Assembly: GCA_021158195.1 (NCBI GenBank)
Contig: JAGGVA010000018.1
Span: 1-12,165 of the forward strand
DNA: 12,165 nt
Direction: 5' to 3'
DNA from: a bacterium
GTDB lineage: Bacteria > Patescibacteriota > Minisyncoccia > Minisyncoccales > PEYH01
The notes under the pieces were generated by a model. The model made no database searches. It had not been told where the DNA came from and saw nothing but the letters and a program-made list of their open reading frames with translations. Made by a program: the position numbers and the translations under genes. Below, piece after piece: positions 11,483 to 12,165 of this stretch (position 1 is its first letter; the number at the start of each line of letters is the position of its first letter).

Positions 11483-12165
11483 ATGGAAAAATATTTTGTA
11501 GATAAAAAGGAGGAGATAAGATACCATCAAGTTGTTGAAAGGTTAATAGAGATAAAGCCTTCAAAGGAGTTTGTTAATGCAATAATAGGTCCCAGAAGAG
11601 CAGGAAAGACCTTTTTTCTTTTTTCGGTGATAAAAAAATTAAATCTAAAAGATGAGGATTTTTTATTCATAAATTTTGAGGACGATGAAATAAAAAACTT
11701 AAAAAGAGAAAAAATTACCAAATGTATTCAAAAGCATACCGAAATTTATGGAAAAGAGCCGAAATTTTTATTTTTTGATGAAATTCAGAATTTAGAAAAA
11801 TGGCAGTCATTTATATATAGTTTGGTTGAAAAAAAGAGATATTATGTTTTTATTACGGGTTCTTCTTCAAAATTATTAAGCAGAGAAATTACAACCCAAC
11901 TGAGAGGAAGGAGTTTAAATGTGATTGTTTTCCCTTTTAATTTCAGAGAATTTCTTATTATAAAAGGTTTTAAATTCAAAAAGATATACTCAAGTTTAGA
12001 GGAAGCAAAAATTAAAAATTATCTTAAAGAATATTTAAGCAGCGGTGGTTTTCCTCAGGTAGTCCTAAAGAAAATAGACAAAAAAACTTTTTTTAACGAA
12101 TATCTCAATGTTGTCTTATATAGAGATATTATAGAGAGATATAAAATAGAAAACATAGAAGTTGC
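11483..12165 (+). CDS. AAA_14/DUF4143-type ATPase, N-terminal part
   Basis: From ATG 11483 the frame is open to the window edge (227 codons). Walker A is GPRRAGKT (residues 36-43) and Walker B is FLFFDEI (Asp99, Glu100), followed by the sensor-like TGSSSKLLS, then LRGRSLNVIVFPFNFREFL, YLSSGGFPQVV and VLYRDIIERY. This is the layout of the bacterial and archaeal ATPases annotated as AAA_14 with a C-terminal DUF4143; that second domain, often with a PD-(D/E)xK-like fold, would lie mostly beyond the window. Members are widespread in small genomes and mobile regions, and their role is not established. It is in an accessory context here, next to a possible IS relic. The start is supported by the family's usual short N terminus (about 30 residues before Walker A). 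Confidence 0.88.
   Translation, partial: MEKYFVDKKEEIRYHQVVERLIEIKPSKEFVNAIIGPRRAGKTFFLFSVIKKLNLKDEDFLFINFEDDEIKNLKREKITKCIQKHTEIYGKEPKFLFFDEIQNLEKWQSFIYSLVEKKRYYVFITGSSSKLLSREITTQLRGRSLNVIVFPFNFREFLIIKGFKFKKIYSSLEEAKIKNYLKEYLSSGGFPQVVLKKIDKKTFFNEYLNVVLYRDIIERYKIENIEV

Overview
The window is AT-rich DNA (roughly one third G+C by eye) with short intergenic gaps, heavy AGA use for Arg, and TAA as the stop codon of ten of the eleven genes whose stop lies inside the window (TGA once). The gene types (a DUF4349 membrane protein, a membrane-anchored clan-A glycosidase, a dikinase split into separate genes, an AAA_14-type ATPase, an MjaI-type restriction system) and the many hairpin-rich intergenic repeats suggest a small-genome bacterium of the Patescibacteria/CPR kind, perhaps Parcubacteria-like. 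This is inference; no phylogenetic marker is present beyond one tRNA.

Layout. (1) 1-290, minus strand: the first 96 codons of an extended-SDR NAD-dependent epimerase/reductase, read from its own extended -10 promoter. (2) 291-621: low-complexity noncoding DNA with long imperfect inverted repeats. (3) 622-2592: a CaCA-family Na+/Ca2+ exchanger and a DUF4349 membrane protein. (4) 2624-2698: tRNA-Gln(TTG) with encoded CCA, followed by an 18-bp terminator hairpin that shares its last bases. (5) 2725-5949: a type II restriction-modification island (C-like XRE regulator, beta-class DNA methyltransferase fused to a degenerate SNase-like domain, MjaI-family endonuclease, small membrane protein). It is flanked by two inverted copies of a structured noncoding repeat of about 215-255 bp. 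(6) 6199-7359: a signal-anchored clan GH-A-like glycosidase with both catalytic Glu residues, preceded by a strong terminator and an apparently leaderless promoter. (7) 7360-7725: a hairpin-rich spacer ending in a promoter whose -35 element is tandemly duplicated. (8) 7726-11055: a compact four-gene operon with a stand-alone phosphohistidine swivel domain, an unrecognised helical protein with a CxxCxxH motif, a histidine phosphatase, and a stand-alone PPDK/PEP-synthase ATP-grasp domain. (9) 11056-11482: a possible IS or MITE relic bounded by inverted repeats, then two short repeat arrays. (10) 11483-end: the start of an AAA_14/DUF4143-type ATPase.

How the genes work together. In the R-M island the regulator, methyltransferase and nuclease are nearly contiguous (5-nt gap, then an 8-nt overlap), fitting controlled co-expression; by family the target is probably CTAG, which I count only four times in the window. 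In the dikinase operon the ATP-grasp and His-swivel parts of a PEP-synthase or rifampin-phosphotransferase-like enzyme are separate polypeptides, and the PEP/pyruvate TIM barrel is absent. The 365-aa unknown protein sits where a substrate-binding module would be expected, and a histidine phosphatase is co-transcribed. This is the best candidate here for an undescribed system: a three-part phosphotransferase with its own phosphatase.
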